From Stictocephala bisonia (taxonomy: Eukaryota; Arthropoda; Insecta; Hemiptera; Membracidae), in contig JAQJVL010000162.1 of the NCBI GenBank assembly GCA_035578905.1, positions 592,160-656,159 on the forward strand: DNA of 64,000 nt, given 5' to 3'. Both the position numbers and the translations under genes were made by a program. Positions within the stretch are counted from its first letter, which is position 1. Each line of letters starts with the position of its first letter. Shown in pieces: positions 1 through 10,418 of the stretch. The notes beneath the pieces are model-generated. The model was not told the origin of the DNA and made no database searches. It saw nothing but the letters and a program-made list of their open reading frames with translations.

Positions 1-1020
1 TTATGTAACGGTTAATTTATGAGATGATTACATTAGTTTGTCCAATTAATCCAATTAAATTATGATTGTTTGGTTTAAACTTGTTTATGTATAAATAAAT
101 AACAAGTGTCAAGTATTGAAACGGCTTTTTCAATTAAGCATATATTAATAATGCAGTCTTGAATTATTACATTTTTCATACATGTTAAATCAAAAAAAAT
201 CAGTTCTTTTGTCTGAAAATGTTCTAATTTTATTTCTTTTGGCCAACATTTTTTAATAATAATATAACTATTATAAGTACTTGTGTAGACGTATTAATAG
301 TTATTAACGGTTACAAAGCCTTGCTATTATTGAAATCAGTGATTGAGAAAAAGCAGTTACTGATTATTACTGCATTCGGTGTAGCAGGTGAACCAGCTGA
401 TACGTCTGTGTGACGTCATTGACACCAAGATTTAATGCCCACCATGCGCGTGATAACTACCGTATTATTCTAGTTACCATGTATACTACTAACTATAGTG
501 AAAAGCCATGTAATACACTTATAAAATCATAATATTTTTAACAATTACAACGAACAGCTCTATTTACTTTTGCTATTTACGTTTATTTATTATTTAATTT
601 TTTTGGTTAAATGTGGACTATGTAGGTTCCATCTAATTTTAACGATAAAAAAATCAATTATAACACCACAATCACAAATCCAAAGCCATGTTTTGGCTGG
701 AATACTGATTTACAAAAATTAAAAACATAATGACATCAACAAGTACGCCAATAACATTTAAATTGTCTGTTTTTCCTCTCAAACTCCATCAAGACACCTA
801 TGCCTGTTTACGGAAAAATCTGAGTTATAAACTAAAAAAGGTTAGGTAAAGTTAGGTTAGTTAAATTTTTTTGTTATATAACTCTGTTTTATTTTACGAT
901 CTGTTAAATTCAACATAACAATAGGTAAAAGATATGGCATGTTTATAAGCACGTGAGTAGGTGACTATTTAGAAATAGTGGACCAAAAAAGTCTTTGAAT
1001 GAGAATGAGAAAAAGTCAAT
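1..1020. other. AT-rich intergenic DNA, no gene seen
   Basis: No coding frame with family resemblance. Two small landmarks: a perfect TGACGTCA palindrome at 411-418 inside a short motif that recurs near 42,180-42,207, and a GGTTAGG-rich stretch at 840-860 resembling the telomere-like motif scattered through insect genomes. Confidence 0.6.
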
Positions 1021-1069
1021 ACCGTTGCTCGATTCAACCTTGCGACCTCATGAGAGGTATCAAGTAAAT

Positions 1070-1650
1070 TATGTGCAAGGTAATTTTGATGATTGTTTAA
1101 CTTTTCTTGGTATTTTGAACTAATCCGCTTGTTTCACTGTCAAAATCTGAAGATCATTGTGTATAGTTCTGTTTGAAACGAACCATGGAGCACCAATAAT
1201 CGTTCTTAAAGTCTTCGACTGAAAACTTTGAGTAACTTCAATATTTGATTCACTACTCGACCCACAAAGTTACAAAATATATGTCCAGACAGGTTTTAAT
1301 ATCATTTTATAAAGAAGAATTTTGTTAAGTTTACTAAGTTTTGATTTGTAGTTCAGAAGCCATGACAGTTTTTGGGATTTCAAATTTAGTTGCAGTCATT
1401 TATGCCACATATGTGTTTTCCAAGTCAATATCTTATCCAGATGTATACATAAATATTTGACAGAATCTACTTGAGGTAAAGGGACGTTGTTGAGTGATAC
1501 AGGGGGAGAGAGTCCATGTCTTAGGGTAAAGGTGATATGGCTAGATTTGGTTTCATTCACCTTGATCCTCCATTTATACAGCCACATTTCAATATGGTTA
1601 AGACTGTCTTGTAGGTTTTGTGATGCATCAGGGATAAGTGTCCAAGGTCA
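1070..1650 (-). pseudogene. Decayed jockey-type reverse transcriptase C-terminus
   Basis: Read on the minus strand, the segment gives a continuous similarity to the end of jockey-clade ORF2: a block containing PDASQNLQDSLNHIE, then WLYKWRIKVNETKSSHITFT, the hallmark VKYLCIHLDKILTWKTH, and, after a stop, a thumb/tail block with LLYKMILKPVWTY and QSKTLRTIIGAPWFVSN. This region normally follows the YxDD palm of the enzyme. At least two in-frame stops separate the blocks (after WHK, and after WTYIL), so it is dead. The palm, endonuclease and ORF1 are absent, as expected for a 5'-truncated or eroded insertion. Stops accumulate further towards 1,070. Family assignment is from remembered jockey consensus features; the exact clade is inferred. 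Confidence 0.8.
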
Positions 1651-1922
1651 ACATTCAATAACCTAAGCCACTTTTTTGTATAATATCTCAGATATTACTT
1701 GTAGCATAAATAATCTTTCGTCATATTCGTGTTCATGAGAAAAAAACTAATCAATTTTTAAGTATAATACTAGGTTTTAAAGATAGAATTTGTTAAATTA
1801 CTTTAAACATCTGTATTTATACTTATGTAATAATATGGACTTGAGTTTTTTTGTTTTTATAATATTGACCAATTGAAAAGCATTAATATATGTTTGGACT
1901 CCTATATTAAATAGTTTCTTTT

Positions 1923-1928
1923 TTTATT
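1923..1928 (-). terminator. Candidate polyadenylation signal (AATAAA on minus strand)
   Basis: TTTATT on the plus strand reads AATAAA on the minus strand about 230 bp downstream of the stop of the 1668-codon ORF. It is the first good match that I noticed past the stop, but AATAAA is frequent by chance in DNA this AT-rich, so it is only a candidate. Confidence 0.25.
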
Positions 1929-2157
1929 ACATTATATCATAACTATCATAATAATATAAATTATTCCAAACATATTAAAATGTTATTTAATCAATTTAAA
2001 CATCACTTCCATTATTTAATTATGATGCACTTATTTTCTAATTGAATGCTCGCAAGTTTTCATACAAATCCCCAGTAAACCGTGATTGATGATGATACCG
2101 GACCTGTGCTGGATTGCTTTTTTTCAGAAGTATTCTGTATGGACATTACACTAGGAC

Positions 2158-5100
2158 TTAGTGTGGCCTAGAGTGACCTAGTTTTATCACTTTTGACACC
2201 TTATCCCTTATTAAGGACATCTCTTTCATGCTCTGTCCTAATTCAACACGTAGGTTTTCAAGCTCACCAAGCAGTGTAGTCGTGTCCTTAACACTTAGAT
2301 ACTTTGGATTAGACGAATTATCTAAGTTTGCCCCGGGCTGGAAAACATATATTCCTTGCTGTTTACTAGTATTGCTTAGAGTATCACTTAACTCTTGCTT
2401 TCGTTCGCTAACTTGTTTACTAATATTGCTTATAATAGCACTTAACTCTTTCTTTCGTTCGCTAACTTGTTTACTTGTATTACTTAGAATAGCACTTAAC
2501 TCTTGCTTTCGTTCACTAAACAGTCCATTAATATCAAGAGAGCTGTTTATTTTTTGTGCCAATGTATCATTTTCTGTAATTTCAGGCAAGTTATCTAAGT
2601 TTGCTCTGGCTTGGAAAACCTCTGTTCTTTGCTGTGCACTTTTATTGCTTAGAATATCACTTAACTCTTGCTTTCGTTCGCTAACTTGTTTACTAGTATT
2701 GCTTAGAATATCACTTAACTCTTGCTTTCGTTCACTAACTTGTTTACTAGTATTGCTTAGAATAGCACTTAACTCTTTCTTTCGTTCGCTAACTTGTTTA
2801 CTTGTATTGCTTAGAATAGCACTTAACTCTTGATTTCGTTCAAAAAGGAGTTCATTAGTATCGGGATACCTGTATATTTTTTGTGTCGATGTCTTACTAT
2901 CTTCAAGTTCAGGCAAGTTATCTAAGTTTGCTCTGGCTTGGAAAATATCCATTCCTTGCTGTTTACTTGTACTGCTTAAAATATCACTTAACTCTTGCTT
3001 TCTTTCGCTAACTTGTTTACTAATAGTGCTTATAATAGCACTTAACTCTTTCTTTCGTTCGCTAACTTGTTTACTTGTATTGCTTAGAATAGCACTTAAC
3101 TCTTGCTTTCGTTCACTAACCAGTCCATTAATATCAAGAGAGCTGTTTATTTTTTCTGCCATTGTATCAGTATTTGTATTTTCTGTAAGTTCAGGCAAGT
3201 TATCTAAGTTTGCTCTGGCTTGGAAAACCTCTGTTCTTTGATGTGCACTTTTATTGCTTAGAATATCACTTAACTCTTGCTTTCGTTCGCTAACTTGTTT
3301 ACTAGTATTGCTTAGAAAATCACTTAACTCTTGCTTTCGTTCGCTAACTTGTTTACTAGTATTGCTTAGAATATCACTTAACTCTTGCTTTCGTTCACTT
3401 ACTACTTCATTCGTATCGGGAGAGCTGTTTATTTTTTGTTTAGGTAGATTATTATCTTCAAGTTCAGGAAAGCTATCTAAGTTTCCTCTGCTTTTTAAAA
3501 GCTCTACTCCTTGATGTGTACTTTTATTGCTTAGAATATCACTTAATTGTTGCTTTTGTTCTCTCAAAAGTTTACCATTAGAAGAGGTGTTTATTTCCTG
3601 TGTCGATGTCTTATTATCCTCAAGTTCATTCAAGTTATCTAAGTTTGCTCTGGCTTCGAAAACCTCTATTCCTTGCTGTTTACTAGTATTGCTTTGATTA
3701 GCACTTAACCGTTGCTTTTGTTCACTTAGTACTATCAGTGAAGTACTATCAGCAGAGGTGTTTAATTCCTGTGTCGATGTTTTATTATCTTCAAGTTCAG
3801 AGAAGTTATCTAAGTTTGCCCTGGGCTGGAAAATCTCTGTTCCTTGCTGTTTACTAGTCTTGCTTAGATTAGCACTTAACTCTTGCTTTTGTTCGCTAAT
3901 TTTTTTGGTAGTGTCAGGAGTGCTGTTTATTTTCTGTGTCGATGTCTTACTATCTTCAAGTTCATTCAAGTTATCTAAGTTTGCTCTGCTATTTAAAACT
4001 TCTACTTCTTGCTGTGTACTTTTATTGCTTAGACTATGACTTAACTGTTGCTTTTCTTCACTAGCCCGTTTAGTACTCTTAGGGGAGGTGTTTATTTCCT
4101 GAGTCAATGTCCTATTATCTTCAATTTCAGGCAAGATATCCAAGATTGCTCTGCTTTTTAAAACTTCTACTTCTTGCTGTGTACTGTTCTTGCTTAGACT
4201 ATGACTTAACCGTTGCTTTTGTTCACTAATCAGTTTACTACTATGAAGAGAGGTGTTTATTTCTTGTTCCGATTTCCTATTATCTTCAATTTCAGACAAT
4301 TTATCAAAGTTTGCTCTGCTCTTTAAAACTTCTACCTCTTGCTGTGTACTTTTCTTGCTTAGAATATGACTTAACTGTGGTTTTTGCTCACTAACTAGTT
4401 TAGTGCTATCAGGAGTGATGTTTATTTCTTGTTTCGATGTCTTATTATCTTCAATTCCAGGCAAGTTTTCCAAGTTTGCTCTGCTTTTTAAAACTTCTAC
4501 CTCTTGCTGTATAATTTTATTGCTTAGATTAGCACTTAACCGTTGCTTTTGTTCACTAACCAGTTTATTACTATCAGGAGAGGTATTGATTTCCAGTTTC
4601 GATGTCCTATTATCTTCACGTTCAGTCAAGTTATCCAAGTTTGCTCTGCTTTTTAAAACTTCTACTTCTTGCTGTGTACTATTATTGCTTAAATTAGTAA
4701 TTAACCGTTGCTTTTGTTCACTAACCAGCTTATTACTATCATGAGAGGTATTTATTTCTAGTTTCGATATCCTATTATCTTCACGTTCAGTCAAGTTATC
4801 CAAGTTTGCTCTGCTTTGCAAAACTTCTACTTCTTGCTGTGTACTTTCCTTGCTTAGATTAGCACTTAAACGTTGCTTTTGTTCACTAACCAGTTTATTA
4901 CTATCAGGAGAGGTATTTATTTCCAGGTTCGATGTCCTATTATCTTCACGTTTAGTCAAGTTATCCAAGTTTGCTCTGCTTTGTAAAACTTCTACTTCAT
5001 GCTGTGTACTTTTCTTGCTTAGAATATGACTTAATAGTTGGTTTTGTTCACTAACTAGTTTATTACTATCATGAGAGGTATTTATTTCCAGTTTCGATGT

Positions 5101-7164
5101 CCTATTATCTTCACGTTCAGTCAAGTTATCCAAGTTTGCTCTGCTTTGCAAAACTTCTACTTCTTGCTGTGTACTTTTCTTGCTTAGATTAGTACTTAAA
5201 CGTTGCTTTTGTTCACTAACCAGTTTATTACTATCATGAGAGGTATTTATTTCCAGTTTCGATGTCCTATTATCTTCACGTTCAGTCAAGTTATCCAAGT
5301 TTGCTCTGCTTTTTAAAACTTCTACTTCTTGCTGTGTACTTTTCTTGCTTAGAATATGACTTAATAGTTGGTTTTGTTCACTAACTAGTTTATTACTATC
5401 ATGAGAGGTATTTATTTCCAGTTTCGATGTCCTATTATCTTCACGTTCAGTCAAGTTATCCAAGTTTGCTCTGCTTTGCAAAACTTCTACTTCTTGCTGT
5501 GTACTTTTCTTGCTTAGATTAGTACTTAAACGTTGCTTTTGTTCACTAACCAGTTTATTACTATCATGAGAGGTATTTATTTCCAGTTTCGATGTCCTAT
5601 TATCTTCACGTTCAGTCAAGTTATCCAAGTTTGCTCTGCTTTTTAAAACTTCTACTTCTTGCTGTGTACTTTTCTTGCTTAGAATATGACTTAATAGTTG
5701 GTTTTGTTCACTAACCAGTTTATTACTATCATGAGAGGTATTGATTTCCAGTTTCGATGTCCTATTATCTTCACGTTCAGTCAAGTTATCCAAGGTTGCT
5801 CTGCTTTTTAAAACTTCTACTTCTTGCTGTGTACTTTTCTTGCTTAGAATATGACTTAATAGTTTGTTTTGTTCACTAACCAGTTTATTACTATCATGAG
5901 AGGTATTAATTTCTAGTTTCGATGTCCTATTATCTTCACGTTCAGTCAAGTTATCCAAGTTTGCTCTGCTTTTTAAAACTTCTACTTCTTGCTGTGTACT
6001 TTTCTTGCTTAGAATATGACTTAATAGTTGGTTTTGTTCACTAACCAGTTTATTACTATCATGAGAGGTATTGATTTCCAGTTTCGATGTCCTATTATCT
6101 TCACGTTCAGTCAAGTTATCCAAGTTTGCTCTGCTTTGTAAAACTTCTACTTCTTGCTGTGTACTTTTCTTGCTTAGAATATGACTTAATAGTTGGTTTT
6201 GTTCACTAACCAGTTTATTACTCTCATGAGAGGTATTGATTTCCAGTTTTGATGTCCTATTATCTTCACGTTCAGTCAAGTTATCCAAGTTTGCTCTGCT
6301 TTTTAAAACTTCTACTTCTTGCTGTGTACTTTTCTTGCTTAGAATATGACTTAATAGTTGGTTTTGTTCACTAACCAGTTTATTACTATCTGGAGAGCTA
6401 TGTATTTCCAATTTTGATGTCCTAATATCTTCATGTTCAGTCAAGTTATCCAAATTTGCTCTGCTTTTTAAAACTTCTACTTCTTGCTGTGTACTTTTCT
6501 TGCTTAGAATATGACTTAATAGTTGGTTTTGTTCACTAACCAGTTTAGTACTATCAGAAGAGGTGTATATTTTCTGTGTCGATGTCCTATTATCTTCACG
6601 TTCAGTCAAGTTCTCCAAGTTTGCTCTGCTTTGTAAAACTGGTACTCCTTGATGTGTACTTGTATTGCTTAAAATACCACTAAAATGTAGTTCTTGATTA
6701 CTAACTAGTTTGGTAACATCAGGATAGTTTCTTAATTTTTGGGTCGATTTTAAAGTATTTTCAGTTGTAGGTAGATGGAATAAGTCTGCCGGGCCATAGA
6801 AAATCTCTATTGCATACTCTGAACTGGCATCGGTTATAACATTATTATACTCTTGCTTTCGTTCACAAACTAGTGTGGTAGTATCTGGAGAGCAGTTTGT
6901 ATTTTGTGTCGATGTGTAGTCTTCACGATTAGGTGAGTTATACAAGTTTGCTGTCCCTCTGTAAACATCCATTCCAGGCTGTGTACTTGTATTGCTTGGA
7001 AAAGCAATAAACTCTTGATTAGGATAGGTGATTGTGTGTTGCACCGCTATGCTATGTTCAGGTATCATGTATATCATACTTCCAGTTCCAGGATTGGGAC
7101 TAAAATCCCATTGTGCATATTGTAACTCAACCTCTGGGTCCTCGTCAATACCTTGTTGATACAT
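2158..7164 (-). CDS. 1668-aa protein built of 55-residue repeats, function unknown
   Basis: One uninterrupted frame of 1668 codons. The start is well defined: an in-frame TAA lies immediately before the ATG. Residues 1-150 are mostly unique (acidic, Q/N/S/T-rich, no signal peptide or membrane segment seen). From about residue 150 the protein is some two dozen copies of a 55-residue unit of the type KLVSEQNQLLSHILSKKSTQ followed by QEVEVLKSRANLDNLTERED and a TSKLEINTS linker. Between about residues 1250 and 1600 an 18-residue sub-unit, VSERKQELSDILSNTSKQ, is multiplied inside the larger unit. The last 45 residues (LLGELENLRVELGQSMKEM and on) look like a short coiled coil. The sequence is rich in S, N, E, K, Q and L with heptad-like spacing, so extended coiled coil or disordered structure is likely. 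No catalytic motif or known family is recognised. A 5 kb intronless frame suggests a single large coding exon. It could be a rapidly evolving structural, reproductive or secreted-gland protein, but nothing here shows which. Frame integrity through near-identical repeats argues for selection or a very recent expansion. Confidence 0.6.
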   Translation of the reverse strand: MYQQGIDEDPEVELQYAQWDFSPNPGTGSMIYMIPEHSIAVQHTITYPNQEFIAFPSNTSTQPGMDVYRGTANLYNSPNREDYTSTQNTNCSPDTTTLVCERKQEYNNVITDASSEYAIEIFYGPADLFHLPTTENTLKSTQKLRNYPDVTKLVSNQELHFSGILSNTSTHQGVPVLQSRANLENLTEREDNRTSTQKIYTSSDSTKLVSEQNQLLSHILSKKSTQQEVEVLKSRANLDNLTEHEDIRTSKLEIHSSPDSNKLVSEQNQLLSHILSKKSTQQEVEVLKSRANLDNLTEREDNRTSKLEINTSHESNKLVSEQNQLLSHILSKKSTQQEVEVLQSRANLDNLTEREDNRTSKLEINTSHDSNKLVSEQNQLLSHILSKKSTQQEVEVLKSRANLDNLTEREDNRTSKLEINTSHDSNKLVSEQNKLLSHILSKKSTQQEVEVLKSRATLDNLTEREDNRTSKLEINTSHDSNKLVSEQNQLLSHILSKKSTQQEVEVLKSRANLDNLTEREDNRTSKLEINTSHDSNKLVSEQKQRLSTNLSKKSTQQEVEVLQSRANLDNLTEREDNRTSKLEINTSHDSNKLVSEQNQLLSHILSKKSTQQEVEVLKSRANLDNLTEREDNRTSKLEINTSHDSNKLVSEQKQRLSTNLSKKSTQQEVEVLQSRANLDNLTEREDNRTSKLEINTSHDSNKLVSEQNQLLSHILSKKSTQHEVEVLQSRANLDNLTKREDNRTSNLEINTSPDSNKLVSEQKQRLSANLSKESTQQEVEVLQSRANLDNLTEREDNRISKLEINTSHDSNKLVSEQKQRLITNLSNNSTQQEVEVLKSRANLDNLTEREDNRTSKLEINTSPDSNKLVSEQKQRLSANLSNKIIQQEVEVLKSRANLENLPGIEDNKTSKQEINITPDSTKLVSEQKPQLSHILSKKSTQQEVEVLKSRANFDKLSEIEDNRKSEQEINTSLHSSKLISEQKQRLSHSLSKNSTQQEVEVLKSRAILDILPEIEDNRTLTQEINTSPKSTKRASEEKQQLSHSLSNKSTQQEVEVLNSRANLDNLNELEDSKTSTQKINSTPDTTKKISEQKQELSANLSKTSKQQGTEIFQPRANLDNFSELEDNKTSTQELNTSADSTSLIVLSEQKQRLSANQSNTSKQQGIEVFEARANLDNLNELEDNKTSTQEINTSSNGKLLREQKQQLSDILSNKSTHQGVELLKSRGNLDSFPELEDNNLPKQKINSSPDTNEVVSERKQELSDILSNTSKQVSERKQELSDFLSNTSKQVSERKQELSDILSNKSAHQRTEVFQARANLDNLPELTENTNTDTMAEKINSSLDINGLVSERKQELSAILSNTSKQVSERKKELSAIISTISKQVSERKQELSDILSSTSKQQGMDIFQARANLDNLPELEDSKTSTQKIYRYPDTNELLFERNQELSAILSNTSKQVSERKKELSAILSNTSKQVSERKQELSDILSNTSKQVSERKQELSDILSNKSAQQRTEVFQARANLDNLPEITENDTLAQKINSSLDINGLFSERKQELSAILSNTSKQVSERKKELSAIISNISKQVSERKQELSDTLSNTSKQQGIYVFQPGANLDNSSNPKYLSVKDTTTLLGELENLRVELGQSMKEMSLIRDKVSKVIKLGHSRPH
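2355..3410 (-). repeat. 54-bp coding sub-repeats nested in the 165-bp array
   Basis: The 18-codon unit VSERKQELSDILSNTSKQ recurs back to back in four clusters (about 2,355-2,520, 2,640-2,850, 2,955-3,110 and 3,250-3,410), separated by one longer linker each. It derives from the first third of the 55-residue unit, so expansion has happened at two scales in the same gene. Confidence 0.85.
3400..6700 (-). repeat. 165-bp coding tandem repeat array
   Basis: Within the large ORF the DNA repeats every 165 bp (for example the start of the ttcagtcaag block at 4621 and again at 4786). Units between about 4,600 and 6,500 are nearly identical; those towards both ends are diverged. Around 5,040-5,700 units alternate between two variants (NQLLSHIL...LK and KQRLSTNL...LQ), giving a 330-bp dimer that is itself repeated. 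Diverged edges and a homogeneous core are the usual mark of unequal exchange. Confidence 0.9.
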
Positions 7165-7254
7165 TTATAGAGTATTGGTATTCTGTTGAATATAACTGAA
7201 TGGTCTATAATAATTTGAATTTTGTAAAATTTATGTTTCTATGGAAACGAAAAA

Positions 7255-7312
7255 ATAGGCCTCTTGCTAGCTTAGGCTTTATATGCAGAGGGTTACGGGC
7301 TCAAATCTCGGG
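7255..7312 (+). repeat. Possible tRNA-derived SINE head (degenerate)
   Basis: TAGCTTAGGC followed about 25 bp later by GGGCTCAAATCTC resembles polymerase III A and B boxes in the right order and spacing. Both boxes have mismatches, and no tail or target duplication was identified, so this could be coincidence. Confidence 0.25.
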
Positions 7313-8289
7313 AATTCCACTAAGAATATGCTCGATGGACCGTCTATTACTGGCGTAAATAGACTAACAAATATATATACATTACCACATTCATGACACT
7401 TCCATTGTAGCAAAGTGGAGCTACCACGAATCTAGCGTTTCAAGTAGCAAGCTAGATAAACTGGCAATAACGGCTGAGGATGGAAACAGTGCAGACATAC
7501 TCAGTGCTGCTGACTGGCCGCTAGCATAATAAAATTATCATTACAAAGGGGAGAGGTTGTTTTAATTTATAAAATCGGTGTATTTTACTTTCTCCCATAG
7601 CATAGAGAAATTATTGTAATCGTCCAAAAATAAAATGTTTACATGTTTGTCTAAAACACCATTTATGGTCCCCTGAACGAAAAAGTTTTTTTAAGACTAT
7701 GGTGTCTGTCCGTATGTTTGTCTATTTGTGTGTATGTGCAGTTCGCTGGAGACCAAATGGATGGATCAATATTTATGAAATTTGGTATGTATGTCTATCT
7801 AGCCTATATATCCAAACCATTAATTAACATTTTGAAATTTTAGTTTTTTTTTTTAATTGTTCTAAGCAAACATCATATAAAAATAGAATTTCCTTAAAAA
7901 CGGCTTTAACGATTATAATCAAATTTTCATTAAAGATGTGACGTACAATTAAAAATATTTTAGTAAAAACTGCATTTATCTAAATTAACTGGATTTTGAG
8001 TTATGAAAAACATACTTGGGAATCCAAACTGGTAATTTTCAAAGTTTTGATTTTTTAGTGTTTAATTGGGGGATAGTGTGTGCCAATTATTTGTAACCAT
8101 TTATTATATGATCAGTTTCCCTTTAGCAGTTACAAAATTAGTTCTCCTAAAACATGATGTAATAAAAATTTACTTCACTAATTAATATCAAATGCTTAAC
8201 CTCTTTTTCATTAAAATTGAGGTCAGCACAGCAAATCAAATAATATATCTCTGAATTAATGAACTTTACTTGTCTCTCAGAAAACTCTC

Positions 8290-8480
8290 AACTATGAGAC
8301 GCTGACACAAATTTGTGCCTATTTTAAGTTAAATATACAAGAGCAAATTATTTTTTTTATTGAGTGTGGATGTCCTTTGTAGACCGGTTACAAACTTAGT
8401 TTGACTTACTATTGGTCAGATGACCTTAGCAACTAAGGGACCAACAGCTGTACGTAGAATCCGAACTACGTAGTTGTATA
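8290..8480 (-). repeat. Long tRNA-headed SINE, partial copy
   Basis: Contains the family segments gagacgctgacacaa, gcaactaagggacc and gaatccgaactacgtag, shared with the copies at 21.6, 34.1 and 40.9 kb. The tRNA-like head is missing. Confidence 0.6.
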
Positions 8481-9136
8481 TTTATAATATATAAAAATAA
8501 TAGCTTTTAAGGTATTACAACTGAGTTAACTTAACATTTTCTATATAATATCATGAAATATTGCTATTGATTTTTTTAAACCAAGCTCACCACCCTCCGA
8601 CTTAATAAGTTTAAATAAGCGGAAAAATGTTTTCTGACTACTTATTCGGCAAAATTATACCTTTTTATATAAATATATAAATGTTTTACTACTAAATTCT
8701 ATGGAGTAACCCCATTCGTATAATAAAACATGCTAGTGTTTAAAGTGTTGGGGGGATTATTGATGACACAGTAAATAGAATTTTCATACAATCTATTTTA
8801 AATTATATTGTAGCACCACTAATAATTAAGAAACATTTTATTATATAACAATACAATGTATTATTCAAGAGGATAAGAGCTGATTTCGTTCAACAATTGT
8901 AAAGGAAAGCAAATAAAACGTAGAATGTATTTATTTGAATTGTAGTTTTTTTTTCTTTTTTTGTAATTTGAGTTTATATTAATATAACTGAAATCTTCTC
9001 CAATTTAGTCGAGGAATAATTTAAGGAGATAAATGAAAAATAAGTGGATCAGGATTGAGATGGTTCATGCATATTTTCTTCACTTGTATTCAATTAATAA
9101 ATAGAAAGTACAGTATAGGTATAAAGACGTGCATTT

Positions 9137-10029
9137 TTGTTGTATGGTCTTTGTAACGGAAATGCCCATGCTGTTGTAAGGGAATATAAAGTTAGGTATC
9201 TTAACAGAGAACGATTTCCTGATCATATAGTATTTCTGTATCTGCATAGATCTTATCAGGAGGGTAAGATTCCCGGACATTTTGAGAGGTTAGGCAGAAC
9301 CCGTATTAACAATAAATATGATTAAATAATTGTGAAGATCCAACTACAAGTGTCCACCGTTTATCCAAACAGACTGCCATACCAAGTTCATCAGTTCACC
9401 AGAGCCTTAAAAGTTACCAGTTATATCCTTATCATATGCAGCGAGTTCAATCTCTTCTACCCACAGATTATGCTAGAAGAGCGCGCTTTTGTAGAGAGAT
9501 GCTTAGAAGAAATTAAATTCATCCTGGGGTTTTCAATAACATTTTGTGCACTGACGAAAGTTTTGTCAAAAGAACAAAAATGTACAATGATCATAACACA
9601 CATTATTTGTCATATGAATACCCTAAAGTAATAAGAAATTATATCTTTCAGCTCTAGTTTGGAATAAACATGTGGGCTGGTATCGTTAAAGGCAAATTAG
9701 TTAGGCCATTTGAGTTTCCAGGTAGACTGAATGGAGCAAATTATTTTAACTTTCTGTATAAAAACCTTAGAGAAATCCTTGAAGATGTTACATTTGTCAT
9801 ACGTGAAAATATTTGGTTTCAATGTGATGGCACTCCAGTCCATTATTCTCATGAAGTTGGGCTCTATCTAAATGCTGAATTCCAAAATTGTTGGATTGGA
9901 AAACGAGGAACCATAGAATGGCCGCCCAGATCATCTGATCTAAACTCCAAGGATTTATTTTTGTGGAGATACTACAGGGAATTGGTGATTTCTTCTGATT
10001 TCCATACACAAGAAGAACTAAAACAATGA
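9137..10029 (+). pseudogene. Decayed Tc1/mariner-superfamily transposase
   Basis: The fragments line up in order with the insect DDE transposase family that starts with a YGxxNGNA helix-turn-helix: YGLCNGNAHAVVREY and FPDHIVFLYLHRSYQEG at the N-terminus, then YARRARFCREMLRRN, the first catalytic aspartate in ILCTDESF (about 9,548), MWAGIVKGKLVRPFEFPGRL, the second aspartate in WFQCDGTPVHYS (about 9,830), and the C-terminal block IEWPPRSSDLNSKDLFLW. Family members use these residues for strand transfer in cut-and-paste transposition. Stops and frame changes (after NNKYD near 9,325, between 9,480 and 9,670) make it inactive. The middle of the DNA-binding region is hard to follow. A right terminal inverted repeat may be the one at 10,982; no convincing left end was found. 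Confidence 0.8.
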
Positions 10030-10109
10030 ATAACAGTTACCAACACAATTAAGAATAATAAACAATCCTTTCTTTCTCTACGGAGAAATTGTCGTTGTTG
10101 TCAGCTTTG

Positions 10110-10171
10110 TATCAGGGAAGAAGGTCGGAATTTTGAACTTTTATTTCAAATTTCGACCTTCTTCCCTGATA
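10110..10171. repeat. Near-perfect 62-bp hairpin
   Basis: Left arm 10,110-10,137 (begins tatcagggaagaaggtcg) pairs with right arm 10,145-10,171 (ends cgaccttcttccctgata), leaving a loop of about 7 bases and only one or two mismatches or bulges. It lies about 80 bp beyond the dead transposase. Confidence 0.85.
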
Positions 10172-10418
10172 GGTAATAGGTAATAAGTATATTTCAAAAA
10201 ATGGTACTATAATTTATTTAATCTATTTCCTTACCACTGTACAGGTGGGCCATTATCCTTATTGCTTTGTTTGCTTGTAACAATTAATTTCACTTAAAAA
10301 TTCGCCAACTTTAATGTTACTGTATTACACTAAATATTTATAAAATTATTTACTTAATAAAATTATAACGTCAGCACAAAAATGTGTGTTTAAATAGCAG
10401 TTACATTATTGAAATGAC

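Larger units (their letters stand above)
7165..9080. other. Intergenic DNA with repeat scraps
   Basis: No coding region recognised. It holds a weak tRNA-like segment (about 7,255-7,310), a stretch at 7,650-7,810 with the gtctgtccgtatgtttgtct style common at insect transposon ends, and a minus-strand fragment of the long SINE described below (8,290-8,480). The rest is featureless AT-rich sequence. Confidence 0.5.

Noticed and set aside
2228..4744. Plus-strand open frames across the large repeat ORF
   Set aside because: They are complements of the repetitive minus-strand coding sequence, hydrophobic and Leu/Ser-rich, and broken every few hundred bases, whereas the minus frame is open for 5 kb.
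7650..7810. Transposon-like gtctgtccgtatgtttgtct stretch
   Set aside because: The style is common at ends of several insect element types, but no boundary, duplication or coding part could be fixed, so no element was called.
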